64,000 bases of DNA from Myxocyprinus asiaticus (GCF_019703515.2 NC_059358.1:46262594-46326593); one strand, 5' to 3'; shown: positions 33,314 to 45,629, counted from the stretch's first letter. Made by a program: numbers and translations. The notes: a model not told the origin generated them from the letters alone.

Positions 33314-36300
33314 CCCTTTAAAGCCTGAGCCCAAAATTCCGGAAATTCCATTCTGTGCCAGAATATGATATTCATATTCATATTCATATAACATCACACA
33401 CCTGAACTGTATATACCATATTGAAGAGAAGAACTAGGGCTTTCAAATGATATAAATATATGTATGATTATTTAAGGCTAATCATCCTTTATCAATAAGA
33501 TTTCACACAGCAGTTTTTACAAAAATCATCTCTGGCCACCATACTTCATAAGACAACTGCATTATCAACCATTTTAATTACAAGCTAGAGGGAAACTTAG
33601 AGTGTATGAAATATATATAATTTTGTGGGCAATGTAGAATAGCAGACAGATTAGAAATATAATCTATTGTTTAAAAGTTATGACCATTCTAGTGATTAGT
33701 AGGAAAACAGAATAAAACAAACATTTAGAATGTTAAGATACATTTCACATGACCACTCCTCAAATACTTCTTTTGAGCACCAGTAATAAGAAATTGAGAT
33801 TTCATCTGAAATTGAAGGACACAAACACTGAAATATACATTTTATGTGTTCAATAAAATACACACTTTATTTAATTTGAACATTAGAATTACACACAAAT
33901 TACACAGCAAAACATACAACATCAAACTTTCGAACTATCTATATAAATAAATTTTTGTGAAAATAAAGAGTGCAGGAACAGAATATATATCAATTCATAA
34001 ATACTCAACAATTGCAATACATGTGGAGAGAAGAGAGGGAGAAAAGAGGAGAGAGGGAGGATAACAACACCAGTAAACACAACCCAGCCTAGGCCTCTTC
34101 GTGAAACTGGTCACACTCAACTGAGTGCCAAGACTGAAAACAGTTCCTATCGCGAACCAAGCAAAGTCTTTTGCCATTACATTCCGGCATGCAACAAGCT
34201 ACTTTAGTTTTATTTTCAGTCCTACTTTTCCGATAGCATAGCCAACATCTCTTAGAGGACTCTTCAAATTTAGGGACATGGGCTGTGTGGAATGATGACT
34301 AAAGAGGGACTACAGGCTTGAGTGCGTGCAAAGGGAAACTTGCGTGAATATCGATACCTCCCAGCTGACAAGCCAGATTTTCTCTGAAATCTATCTGGGT
34401 TAAGTTCACTGGTCTACACTCATCCCCTGGTACTGCATGAATGTGTTGCCATTCCTTAAACAATATGAAATTATTGATGACGGCAATGTCTATGAAGTGG
34501 AAAAAAAGAGTCTTCCACCACTTCTGAGTTTTTTGTAGGACTTCGTAAGATTTTATTATTTGGTCTGACCTATCAAGGTCATTATTTATTCATGAGAAAT
34601 AAAAACATGCTTTTGTTATAACCGCTGATGACAGTGGGCTGGTGGGCTACTTCTTTTGTCCAGTCGCCATCATTTTTTACAAACCTAGTAATTTCGGTTG
34701 AGCCATTTGCATTGTGGAAATTGGAGAGACATGTAACTGCACACGTGTCCTTCCACTGAATTACAAGTGTATTCCCCTCAATCCTACACCACCCCATATC
34801 CCCACGAGCAGTCTTGCGTTCCCATCTTTTGATGTCTTTAAATTCTACAGGAAACAGTTTACGATTCACCCTGCATGTCCCACAGGCATTAGTTCCCATT
34901 TCTAACAACTTAAACATAAGAGCTGGGGATGTGTAAAATTTGTCAAACCAAACATTGTGGCCCTGGTCTATGAATGGCTGCAGTAATGATTCAACTACTT
35001 TGGTGGCCAAGTCAGTGACACGCCCATCATGACAACCTTTGTAAACATTAAAGTCGAAGGTATACCCCGAGTCTGATGTTGCAGTTACCCATAATTTAAA
35101 ACCCCACCGAGTAGGCTTGCCCTTCATGTATTATTTAAATCCTGACCGAGCTTTAGACTTGACCATACGTACGTTCATCTATTGCAAGAGTTTGGTTAGA
35201 CTGAAAGAGCTGCTGGCATTTTTGTTTGAGGTGGTCCATAAGATAACGCAACTTCCTAAGGTGATCCTGATTATCCTCTGTGGTAGGGTCTACAACATGT
35301 AGAGCTGCTAAAAGAGCCTTGTAGCAGTCACACGACATAAATCCCCTGAAGTGATTTGGTTCCCCAAAGACGATGGGAATCAGGGAGAATTGAAAACCCC
35401 ATGTAAATGAGCAACCCAAGAATTTGTAAAATTCATTGGGGGTCACCTCCATCCAAGCACCTTGGTAGCTGGAATATGATGGATAGTTTCAGACGAGCTC
35501 CCACCCCTGATGGTTTGTAAAGCTGCATATCTCGGCAACTACAGCCTGAGTAAAAATCAGCATGAAAAAGTCAATTTCTCGCAACATCATATTGGAGGTT
35601 GACTGCACAGCCTGACGCATGCTACCTAAGTCAATACCGAATGGACGGCTAGGCTTAAATGGGAGAGGTTTTGGTGCCTTTGAATCGATGTCAGCGTACG
35701 AGGGATAAGAAACAGAGTCAGGGAAGTGTTTACGCTTTCTAGCTGACTTGGGACCTGTGTGAGAATGGCTAGCCATACCCAAAATAATAAGAGTAACAGT
35801 GTTAGCGTTACTGGGAGTATCAGTCATATGAGAAATAAAAACAAACAATACATTCACATTCATACATACCCAGTTGATGGTCTTGGTTGGGGATCGGGTT
35901 CCATCTCATCCTCCATCTCCTCATGGTCCAGGTCTTCCTGCAGTAGTTCCTGGTCCAGCAGATCTTCCTCCTGTGTGCTCATGCCCTCGTGATCCATGTC
36001 CTCCTATGCTATGAACCTAAGCTCATCAGCAGTCAGCTGCCTCCTCCTCTTGAGGGTGCTAAGCAGGGAGCCATAGTCTCTATCCATCTCTACAACAGAA
36101 AAAAGTACACAATTAGTAGCCAGCAGTGTGTTCTTCACAAATCCATACACTGAATAGTCACCAAAGGCTTGCAGACTAAGCAGAATGTCCAACTGCAGAC
36201 AGCCCTCTCACACTTTCCTTGTGAACAGGAAACTACACACAATCTAATATCATGTCTGTGTGATGGATGGGGAAGGCTATCTGCTGAATTATAGAAAGAT

Positions 36301-37057
36301 ATCTACCTTTTTTTTATTACATGGGAAAATCAACAAGCTAGATAACTAGATGTTTATTTAACAAGTTTCACAGAAACTGCCAAAAAAAAGGTTGATATAA
36401 AAAGAGGCCTGCCGATGACAGTCACGTCAATTTTTCCAGAAAAAAACTAGCTAGCGCTACTCCTACAAATAAATGCTTCGTAACTAAAAAGGTTTGACTA
36501 TCTTCCACAAATGACTAAATTGGCCAAAAAAGTTATTGATATTTAGCTAAAAATGTACATAGTATTGTTCGCTAATGTTTATTTAGCAAGTTTCACAGAA
36601 ATTTGCTTAAAAATAGAGGCTAGCTGCCTGTCCGATGAACGCTGACGGTCATGTAATTTTTTTCAGAAATAACTAGCATTACTCCTACAAATAAATGCTT
36701 CGTAACTAAAACCTTTTGATTTTCAATAGACAATATTGACAACACATGTTAAATAACTTGTCTTACCTCGAAAGATCACCTCAGTTTTCAATTTGAAGGA
36801 GCAAGTCCAACACAGGAGGTAATCTCCCGGCGTATCCTCTCTGGCTCTGCTCAGGCAAATGGAGGATGACACTGGTGACGATACATTTATTATTCACGCC
36901 CAGTAAACCCTTAACCAATCATATGTGCTTTTAACTTATATTGTCATAAGTATCTGGCAGTTTTCAGAAATAAAATTGGTGATTGGACGGCGAAGATACT
37001 GAGACAGGAACCATGGGAATATTTGTTCCCAAATTTGAACGCTCCGGCTGGTAAGGG
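33314..37057 (-). mobile_element. piggyBac transposon, 3.74 kb, with TTAA duplication
   Basis: The ends CCCTTTAAAGCC and, as complement, CCCTTACCAGCC are flanked by TTAA at 33310-33313 and 37058-37061. It carries a piggyBac transposase on the minus strand. Removing it rejoins the surrounding MITE. The 1.0-kb sequence upstream of the transposase contains diverged repeats around 36360-36500 and 36580-36720 ('taactagc', 'actcctacaaataaatgctt'). Confidence 0.9.
34089..36087 (-). pseudogene. piggyBac transposase, intron-containing and broken
   Basis: On the minus strand an acidic N-terminus is followed by a putative GT-AG intron (about 35869-35751). Next come KSARKRKHFPDSV, the pre-catalytic region (TPNEFYKFLGCSF, PNHFRGFMSCDCYKAL) and the DDE domain with VWFDKFYTSPAL and RWGFKLWVTATSD. 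The end is a cysteine-rich zinc-binding tail (RCWLCYRKSRTENK ... ECDQFHEEA). Defects I could see are an in-frame TAG near 36006, a TGA near 35490, a 4-base duplication ('acgt') before 'atggtcaag' near 35160, and a TAA near 35130. The protein would excise and insert the element at TTAA. Confidence 0.88.
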
Positions 37058-37773
37058 TTAAGCCATCCCAGATGTGTATGACTTTCCCACTTCAGTAGAA
37101 CCTAAGTGAACATTTTTATAAGCATATTTCAGCTCAGTTTGTCCATACAATGCATGTAAATGGGTGCCATCAGTCTGCTGGCTGTTTGACAGTCCAAAAG
37201 GCATATAAATGTAATCCACACATCTCCAGTCGATCAATTAATGTCTTCTGAAGCAAATCGATAGGTTTGTGTAAAAAATAAATCGCTAATTAAAACTTTA
37301 TTAATTTTATTATTTAAAAATAAAATAAAAATGTATATATTAAAAATCGCTTCCTGCCAGCAGTCATCGCATCAGTGACGTAAGCGCAATGGCGCATTCA
37401 TGTGAGAAGTCAGATGCACATGCTTTGTTTACAACAGAGGAACGAACATCACGCGAGAGTTAGTTCATTTCAAACAGAAATATAGCGCTGGGCAGAAGCA
37501 ACGATTTGAAGTTAAAAACATTTTAATTATTGATTTGTTTCTTACACCAACCTATCAGTTTACTTCAGAAGACATTAACTGATCAACTGGAGTTGTGTGA
37601 ATTACCTTTATGCTGCCTAAATATGTCTTTTTGGACCGTCAAACAGCCAGCAGCCTGATGACACCCATTTACATGCATTGCATGGACAAACTGAACTGAA
37701 ATCTGCTTATCAAATCTTCATTTCAGTTCTGCTGATGAAGGAAAGTCAGACACATCTGGGACTAACCTTTTAA

Positions 37774-39290
37774 TATAACTCTTAAAATTATGTTAATTGA
37801 ATTTATTTGAATTGAATAAAATGAGTTAATTTAGATTTTACCACATGAAACACATTTTTTAGGTTATCTAGCAAACTATTTCTTTTTTACAGTGTTGCAC
37901 AATTTACTTTTCTTTTTTTTTTTACTGTATGCATGCTTTAGTGATTTCTGTATTGTCGATGATTTGCATTAAAGCATGTGAATAGCCAAAGTACTTTTTT
38001 TGCTTCACTATATGTGTGAATAGACCTTTTGTCTGAGGTTTGTTTAATTTTTTGGTAATGTTCTTGATGTGAACAGATCTTGAAGCTGATAAACTGTTTG
38101 CTAATTTGTTGTTTGTCAAATGCAGAAGAATTTGAGAACAAATGAAAAAAGGAGAATGCTCAAAAATAGTTATAACATTGTACAAATAGTACACATACTT
38201 TAGTACACAGATCCATGGAGAAGAACTGTTGTTTATATGCTGTTCTCCCACTGTGAGCAGGCTGCCTTTCATTGGTTAATTTGTGCTGGAATATGCATGC
38301 AGCAGTCAGCGTGGGGGTGGGAATCGCATATCTCGGTCTCTGCTGCAACTCCACTGGCACTATAAGTTTCAGAAATCAAGATTTGTTCCCTTTCAGTTCT
38401 TCACTTAAAGCTTGGCCTTGACATTTTTGTCTTTTGCACAAACAGTCAAGCAGTAGCATTTCTGGACACTCTTGAAAATCCATGACTAGGTGTGCGTAAA
38501 AATGATTTTAACGCACAATTTGGAGGTAATTAACCACCCGGCATGTGGTGGAGTGCAATAAAGTTGTTTAACACATACCTATAGCCGTGGATTATCACAC
38601 TTATAGGGTACAACATGGCTAAAGGCACCCCTTAAGAAAATTGCGCTTTTTCCTTTTTTCATGGTCACAAAATGTATCAAGGTAAAAAAAAAAAAAAAAT
38701 GGATGGAGCAACATAATTTGTGTGAAAAAAAAAATAACAATGTAAGGTTGATTCGCTTAAAATTCAGTTTTTTTTAAAAAAAGGTGGTGAGGGAGCCTTT
38801 TACCCCACACTTGGGGTAACATTAAGAATGGCCTTACATGATTACTAAACTGCAAAAAAGTCTGTATTTACCGCGTCAGTCTGCGATGTGTGAGCGAGCA
38901 GTGCCCTCTAGCGGGTGTTTATGGAACATGCTGAGCAGCACAGCAATGTTAGTCAAACCATGGTCAGACCATACTTTTCTTACAAGCCTTATGGGTGTTG
39001 TAAAGGGAAAGTGCAGGTGCGTTTATAATTTTTGAGGCTGATGAACACTGGTGTCTTTCCTGTTTAAAAAAAAAATAAAAATTATGTAGTCTACAGTTGA
39101 TTTAAAGACAGCATTGCATGACTTGATGATGTTGTGTTCTGTGATGGTTAATCCCATGTCTAAGACTCATCTGACTTGCTAAAAATTATTTACGTCCATA
39201 AATCATTTGAACAGAGGCATAAAACTCACGTAGTGTCTCATTACAGAGGACAGCATATTGAACAGTGTTTAAAACTGACTGGAACTACTT
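37774..39290. other. Intron 1, no gene seen
   Basis: A/T runs lie near 37910-37923, 38680-38700 and 38725-38735. The phrase 'gtgccctctagcgg' near 38900 is typical of worn fish repeats. No exon or bounded element was identified. Confidence 0.45.
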
Positions 39291-39431
39291 GTGCAATAAG
39301 TAAGGGATAATGTACTGTCAGCCGGTTGTTATCGCACAATAAACTCCAATAGGGTGATCAGGACCCTGATGCAAAGCGTGTTTATTGTGCTATAACAACT
39401 GTCTGACGGTACACTATCCCACTTATTACAC
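39291..39431. repeat. Hairpin-forming inverted repeat, about 52-bp arms
   Basis: The left arm (39291-39344, 'gtgcaataagtaagggataa' onward) pairs with the right arm (39380-39431) through a 35-base spacer at roughly 85% by eye. This is a foldback element or the terminal repeats of a tiny MITE. Confidence 0.8.
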
Positions 39432-39840
39432 GGCTACTAACCAAATAAATAAATAAATGGACATAAAATATTGATTTGCATTGAAATTATGTAATTTAAA
39501 AAGAAATACATCTCTGAAAAACTGGTTAAAAAATTAACCTTCGGTTTGCGTCAGAGTTCTGTTAGTGTTTAATTTGCAAAAATGACTGTCTGACTCCTCA
39601 ATATTTAGCCTATTACAAATGGACATGAAACATTGATTTGCGCAGAAATTATGTAATTATGTGAGACGAAATACATTTCTGAAAAGCTGGAATTAACCTC
39701 CGGTTTGCGCTGGTGTTCTGTTAGTGTTTATTTTGTGAAAATGACCGTCTGACTCATTACTCAGCCTATTACAAGACTACTTGCCAAATAAATAAATAAA
39801 TGCACATGAAACATTGATTTGAGTTTATATTATTTTATTA
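39432..39840. repeat. About 2.3 tandem units of roughly 170 bp
   Basis: Each unit contains 'aaacattgatttgc', 'gaaatacat(c/t)tctgaaaa', 'ggtttgcg' and 'gttctgttagtgttta' in the same order. Units start near 39455, 39620 and 39805, the last being partial. Confidence 0.75.
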
Positions 39841-40074
39841 GCTTACTTGTAGAGATTGCACAGTGATCCGAGAAGCAGGAGAGATGGCTCACAGAACCCA
39901 GATGAGTGGTCTGATACGTCTAAATCCCCAGATGTACGGTTGTTACAGAGCAATATCTGACTGCTGGATGGCGCCATTGACCAATCAGAAACGAGTATTC
40001 CAGAGAGCCATGTAATAAATGGTTTTAACATACGCATACCAGCCACTCAGAATCGAGTATTTAAATAGACAATG

Positions 40075-40629
40075 GTCAAAATATTTGTGGTTATCTTTGT
40101 GCATTGTGATTATCACCATTAATATATTTAACTATTTCATGAGCATTGATGTCTTTTATCACTCTAATATTGTGAAAAAGCAATAAGCCATGAGAGGCTG
40201 TGTGTTTTTGATTTAACCATGGTTATGGGAGTTTTAGACACTCCTTTTCGGGTTGTGTGTTAGAGAACACTCCTTAACCTTGGTAAAATCACTGTAACGC
40301 ACTGACTTTTGTGGCTTACTGCTTTAATTATTGACTTTGGGGTGGAGAATTTTGTCTTAAATAATAATAATTTAAAAAAATCCTTTAACATTGAGGCACT
40401 GCAATGAGTTGGGCTGCTTAAAGTTTTTGAAGGCTGTATATTAAATCTTTGTAAAAACAGCCATCTATAATGAACTCAAGAGCACGTCCTTCCATTTTCC
40501 CTTCAAATCAAGCACTGCTGTGTGAAAATTGAGTTATATGAATAAACAGTAACACAGTTTTAAGTGCTTGCAAGACATCATTGTATTGATATTCCCTGAA
40601 CATTCTGGATAGGGTCTGTTGTATATACA
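40075..40629. other. Intron 1, no gene seen
   Basis: There is no recognisable repeat boundary, exon or RNA gene. Confidence 0.45.
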
Positions 40630-41827
40630 CACTGGCGGCCAAAAGTTTGGAATAATGTACAGATTTTGCTGTTATAGAAATAAATTGGTACTTTTATTCA
40701 CCAAAGTGGCATTCAGTGATCACAATGTATAGTCAGGACATTAATAACGTGAAAATTTACTATTATAATTTGAAAAAACTGTTCAGAACTTCTTAATCTA
40801 CTTCAAAGGGTTCTCATCAAAAAATCCTCCATGTGCAGCAATGACAGCTTTGCAGATCATTGGCATTCTAGCTGTCAGTTTGTCCAGAGACTCAGGTGAC
40901 ATTTCACCCCATGCTTCCTGTAGCACTTGTCGGGCACTTCTCATACACCTTACAGTCTAGCTGATCCCACAAAAGCTCAATGGGGTGAAGATCCATAACA
41001 CTCTTTTCCAATTATCAGTTGTCAAATATCTGTGTTTCTTTGCCCACTCTAACCTTTTCTTTTTCTTTTTCTGTTTCAAAAGTGGCTTTTTCTTTGTAAT
41101 TCTTCCCATAAGGCCTGCACCCCTGAGTCTTCTCTTTACTGTTGTACATGAAACTGGTGTTGAGCGGGTAGAATTCAATGAAGCTGTCAGCTGAGGACAT
41201 GTGAGGTGTCTATTTCACAAACTAGAGACTCTGATGTACTTATCCTCTTGTTTAGTTGTACATCTGGCCTTCCACATCTCTTTCTGTCCTTGTTAGAGCC
41301 AGTTGTCCTTTGTCTTTGAAGACTGTAGTGTACACCTTTGTATGAAATCTTCAGTTTTTTGGCAATTTCAAGCATTGTATAGCCTTCATTCCTCAAAACA
41401 ATTATTGACTGACGAGTTTCTAGAGAAAGCTGTTCCTTTTTTGCCATTTTTTACTTTAAGACATGCCAGTCTATTGCATACTGTGGCAACTCAAAAACAA
41501 ACACAAAGACAATGTTAAGCTTCATTTAACGAACCAAATAGCTTTCAGCAGTGTTTGATATAATGACAAGTGATTTTCTAGTACCAAATGATCAATTTAG
41601 TATGATTACTCAAGGATAAGGTGTTGGAGTGATGGCTGCTGGAAATGGGGTCTGTCTAAATTTGATCAAAAATGACTTTTTTCAAATAGTGATGGTGATG
41701 TTTTTTACATCAGTAATGTCCTGACTACACTTTGTGATCAGTTGAATGCCACTTTGGTGAATTAAAGTACCAATTTCTTCTGAAACAGCAAAATCTGTAC
41801 ATTATTCCAAACTTTTGGACGCCAGTG
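40630..41827 (-). mobile_element. Tc1-like transposon, internally deleted
   Basis: The inverted ends CACTGGCGGCCAAAAGTTTG (left) and its near-complement (right, ending 41827) extend for more than 100 bp. TA follows on the right, and a probable TA-derived CA precedes on the left. The transposase start and end are both present but the middle is missing. Confidence 0.88.
40800..41447 (-). pseudogene. Tc1-like transposase lacking its catalytic middle
   Basis: The N-terminus (41447-41190) reads MAKKEQLSLETRQSIIVLRN with helix-turn-helix content, then CGRPDVQLNKRIS. The frame then shifts to a basic stretch (RPYGKNYKEKATF). It jumps to the C-terminal LHPIELLWDQLD (near 40990-40955), which holds the final catalytic glutamate. 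The two catalytic aspartate regions between them are deleted. A short piece of the same family's C-terminus is found at 52300-52400. Confidence 0.82.
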
Positions 41828-42088
41828 TATTTTAAGATATGTATAATTAAAGGATGAAAATCTCCCACTGACTTGCATTGATAGAACTGATAGAAGTGAC
41901 AACAGACTACATTGTGATTGGCCTTTTTTTTGCATATACAGTATTTATATAATTTATAGCCACTTTTAAAGCATATTTAGGGAAAGGTCATTTTAAGCAC
42001 AGTTTCTTTTTTTTTTTTAAGCACAATTTGCTGCTAGAAATTTTGCATTAAGTATAGGTATATATGTAGTTTATACATATATAATATA

Positions 42089-42130
<42 letters not shown>

Positions 42131-42729
42131 TATATCTTTAACACTGTGACAATTTTCAGGACATGAAGATTCCTATTACCGTAACACAGTATTTTATTTT
42201 CTGTATTACAGTATTACAGATACTGTTGTACAATGATTGATTTTTATTTTATTTATTTATTTGTTTGTGTGTGTGTGTATGGGTGGGGGTTCTGTGAAAA
42301 TGGAAGGCAGTACCATGGAAGAACATCTATGAAATAAAACTTTATTATTTAAATTGTTTTCCCTTTATATAATTATGACCATCTTTTTTTCTCACTGGGG
42401 TAATGAAAACGGGATAAAATTTACACAACTGTCATGACACACCTAAATGGCTCTAAAAATGTCCACTACATTTTCTATATGCAAAATGAAATTTTTTGTT
42501 TGTTTCTTTTTAATTTGGAGTCAAATAGAACCAGGACATTTTCTTGACAGGTTTTGTGAGAATCGCCTCATATCCCTCAACATTAATAGGTGTTTCCAAA
42601 TGCCGTGCAATATAGGTATTGTAAGCATGTACAAATATTATACTGTGAATATTATAATAAATAAATATTACACCTGAACAATTCTGATCATGGAAACAAA
42701 GTGAATCTAATATAATTGCATAGAACATA

Positions 42730-42760
<31 letters not shown>

Positions 42761-42998
42761 AAGCTCTATTGCTGTATACCTGTAAAAAAAACATAACCCT
42801 CATAACCATTTTTTTATTTGTTTTATGTTGTGCTTATTTATCACTGAAATATAGAAGGACATGCAGAAAGAGAAAGTGCAAAAGACGGATCTTCCTTTTG
42901 TCACCTGCTCAAACCAGATCACAACATTTAATCTCATTTCTCATCTTCACATGATAGGTGTGGACTGAGTCGCCACTGAGCTGCATTACACTTCCTGT
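41828..42998. other. Intron 1 end, microsatellites only
   Basis: It includes an ATT repeat at about 42089-42127, a GT run near 42263-42277 and a T run near 42744-42760. No exon or bounded element is seen. Confidence 0.5.
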
Positions 42999-43112
42999 GT
43001 GAAAGGCTTATCATTCAGTGTGTCTGCACATATCACAGGGAGTGTGTCCACCCTGAAACCCTTATCTCAAACATCAGCAACAATCAGAGTGCCGTGTATT
43101 CTGTCTCCACAG

Positions 43113-43319
43113 GAAGAGCCCTACGTAATGTTCAAGAAGTCAGATAAGCCACTGTACGGCAATGATCGTTTCGAGGGCTACTGCATCGATCTGCTGCGAG
43201 AGCTCGCTGTCATTCTGGGCTTCACCTATGAGGTGCGACTAGTGGAAGACGGGAAGTATGGAGCACAGGAGGAGAGCACGGGCCAGTGGAACGGCATGGT
43301 CCGAGAACTGATGGACCAT
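43113..43319 (+). CDS. grik2: Kainate glutamate receptor exon B (ligand-binding lobe S1)
   Basis: The 207-bp exon encodes 69 residues, [20 protein letters not shown] through MVRELMDH. It lies after an acceptor ending 'tctccacag' and before the donor 'gtgagt', both in phase 0. It forms the front of the glutamate-binding clamshell. The tyrosine in EDGKYGAQ corresponds to the residue that caps the agonist in GluK2. Length and phase agree with the exon layout I know for GRIK genes. [13 protein letters not shown] and [11 protein letters not shown] favour GRIK2 over GRIK1 (YCLDLLKEL) and GRIK3. Nothing suggests it is damaged. Confidence 0.96.
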
Positions 43320-43365
43320 GTGAGTCATCCTGCTTTGATTGATCTGTCGTATCATTAGAACAGTC

Positions 43366-43410
<45 letters not shown>

Positions 43411-43557
43411 TGTATTTTTTACATTTATACACTTCAAATTTAAAAATGCTTCAGTTAAAAATTTTGTTCATATAATAACTGTTCCCTTATCATTTACAGT
43501 AGAAATTATATCTTATTAACAAGACAATACATGCAATTTTACTGTAAAAACGTATTG

Positions 43558-43594
<37 letters not shown>

Positions 43595-43860
43595 TAAAAA
43601 TTATGATTTACCTTATTGTTAATGTTGAAAATTTATATTATGTTTAAAAAGACAAATATTAGGCATTCTCAGAAGTTCCTGCATGACCCATCATATAACA
43701 CTATTTGGAAATAGATATATTTTGTTTTATATTTCTAATAAATTGTAACCAGTTTTTTACAGTGTCCACATATACAGTATACATACATAAACATTCATTT
43801 GAAAATGTATGCATATACATATTACACAGAAAAAATAAACACAAACAAAACTTTTATATG
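43320..43860. other. Start of intron 2, TA microsatellites
   Basis: TA repeats lie at about 43370-43408 and 43561-43592. There is no exon, and the remaining sequence is AT-rich. Confidence 0.6.
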
Positions 43861-43862
43861 TA

Positions 43863-45480
43863 CAGTGGTGTGAAAAAGTGTTTGCCCCCTTCCTGATTTC
43901 TTATTTTTTTGCATGTTTGTCACACTTAAATGTTTCAGATCATCAAACAAGTTTAAATATTAGTCAAAGATAACACAAGTAAACACAAAATGCAGTTTTT
44001 AAATGAAGATTGTTATTATTAAGGGAAAACAAAATCCAAACCTACATGGCCCTGTGTGAAAAAGTGATTGCCCCCTAAACCTAATAACTGGTTGGGCCAC
44101 CCTTAGCAGCAACAACTGCAATCAAGCGTTTGCGATAACTTGCAGTGAGTCTTTTACAGCGCTGTGGAGGAATTTTGGCCCACTCATCTTTGCAGAATTG
44201 TTGTAATTCAGCCACATTAGAGGGTTTTCGAGCATGAACTGCCTTTTTAAGGTCATGCCACAGCATCTCAATAGGATTCAGGTCAGGACTTTGACTAGGC
44301 CACTCCACAGTCTTCATTTTGTTTTTCTTCAGCCATTCAGAGGTGGACTTGCTGGTGTGTTTTGGATCATTGTCCTGCTGCAGAACCCAAGTTTGCTTCA
44401 GCTTGAGGTCACGAATAGATGGCCGGACATTCTCCATCAGGAGTTTTTGGTAGACAGCAGAATTCATGGTTCCATTTATCACAGCAAGTCTTCCAGGTCC
44501 TGAAGCATCAAAACAGCCCCAGATCATCACACTACCACCACCATATTTTACTGTTGTATGATGTTCTTTTTCTGAAATGTGGTGTTACTTTTACGCCAGA
44601 TGTAATGGGACACACACCTTCCAAAAAGTTCAACTTTTGTCTTGTCAGTCCACAGAGTATTTTCCCAAAAGTCTTGGGGATCATCAAGATGTTTTCTGGC
44701 AAAAATGAGATGAGCCTTAATGTTCTTTTTGCTCAGCAGTGGTTTTTGTCTTGGAACTCTGCCATGCAGGCCTTTTTTGCCCAGTCTCTTTCTTATGGTG
44801 GAGTCATGAACACTGACCTTAACTGAGGCAAGTGAGGCCTGCAGTTCTTTGGATGTTGTTGTGGGGTCTTTTGTGACCTCTTGGATGAGTCGTCGCTGCG
44901 CTCTTGGGGTAATTTTGGTCGGCCGGCCACTCCTGGGAAGGTTCACCACTGTTCCATGTTTTCGCCATTTGTGGATAATGGCTCTCACTGTGGTTCTCTG
45001 GAGTCCCAAAGCTTTAGAAATGGCTTTATAACCTTTTCCAGACTGATAGATCTCAATTACTTTCTTTCTCATTTGTTCCTGAATTTCTTTGGATCTCGGC
45101 ATGATGTCTAGCTTTTGAAGATCTTTTGGTCTACTTCACTTTGTCAGGCAGGTCCTATTTAAGTGATTTCTTGATTGAGAACAGGTGTGGCAGTAATCAG
45201 GCCTGGGTGTGGCTAGAGAAATTGAACTCAGGTGTGATAAACCACAGTTAAGTTATGTTTTAACAGGTGGGGCAAACACTTTTTCACACAGGGCCATGTA
45301 GGTTTGGATTTTGTTTTCCCTTAATAATAACAACCTTCATTTAAAAACTGCATTTTGTGTTTACTTGTGTTATCTTTGACTAATATTTAAACTTGTTTGA
45401 TGATCTGAAACATTTAAGTGTGACAAACATGCAAAAAAATAAGAAATCAGGAAGGGGGCAAACACTTTTTTACACCACTG
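43863..45480 (-). mobile_element. Young Tc1-like transposon, 1.62 kb
   Basis: The ends CAGTGGTGTGAAAAAGTGTT and, as complement, CAGTGGTGTAAAAAAGTGTT are flanked by TA (43861-43862 and 45481-45482). The terminal inverted repeats run for about 210 bp with very few differences. They carry an inner repeat of the tip motif near 44055-44075 and 45270-45290, the IR/DR architecture. This is the best preserved DNA transposon in the window. Confidence 0.95.
44081..45102 (-). pseudogene. Tc1-like transposase with a single apparent frameshift
   Basis: It starts MPRSKEIQEQMRKKVIEIYQ at 45102 with paired helix-turn-helix regions (GYKAISKALGLQRTTVRAII; HDSTIRKRLGKKGLHG). The GRPTKITPR AT-hook-like linker lies between them. 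The catalytic domain shows LWTDKTKVELFG, LQQDNDPKHTSKST and SQSPDLNPIEMLWHDLK, a DD34E arrangement. It ends AAKGGPTSY at 44081. The frame breaks near 44545, between FQKKNII and VKYGGGSVMIWG, most simply by loss of one base. Length (about 340 residues) matches the family. Binding would be to the terminal repeats of its own element. Confidence 0.95.
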
Positions 45481-45513
<33 letters not shown>

Positions 45514-45629
45514 ACAAACCAAAGCAGAACAAAGTACATAATATTAAAATAACAGAACAGAACAATAACAGAATATAGTAAAACAGCAATTACAAGAATG
45601 AGACAAATAAGCTTTAAATAAATTGCTGG

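Larger units (their letters stand above)
33262..37769. mobile_element. piggyBac-type MITE split by an autonomous-type piggyBac element
   Basis: The left end AAGGGTTAGTTCACCCAAAA follows TTAA at 33258-33261. The right end 'actaacctt' meets TTAA at 37770-37773, although the right terminal repeat is shortened. Two inner arms pair on either side of about 37330-37500 ('cagtctgctggctgtttgac' and its complement). A full-size piggyBac element sits at a TTAA within the left arm. Confidence 0.78.

Noticed and set aside
36004..36192. Separate 62-codon gene on the minus strand
   Set aside because: Its end is the N-terminus of the piggyBac transposase before a nonsense codon.
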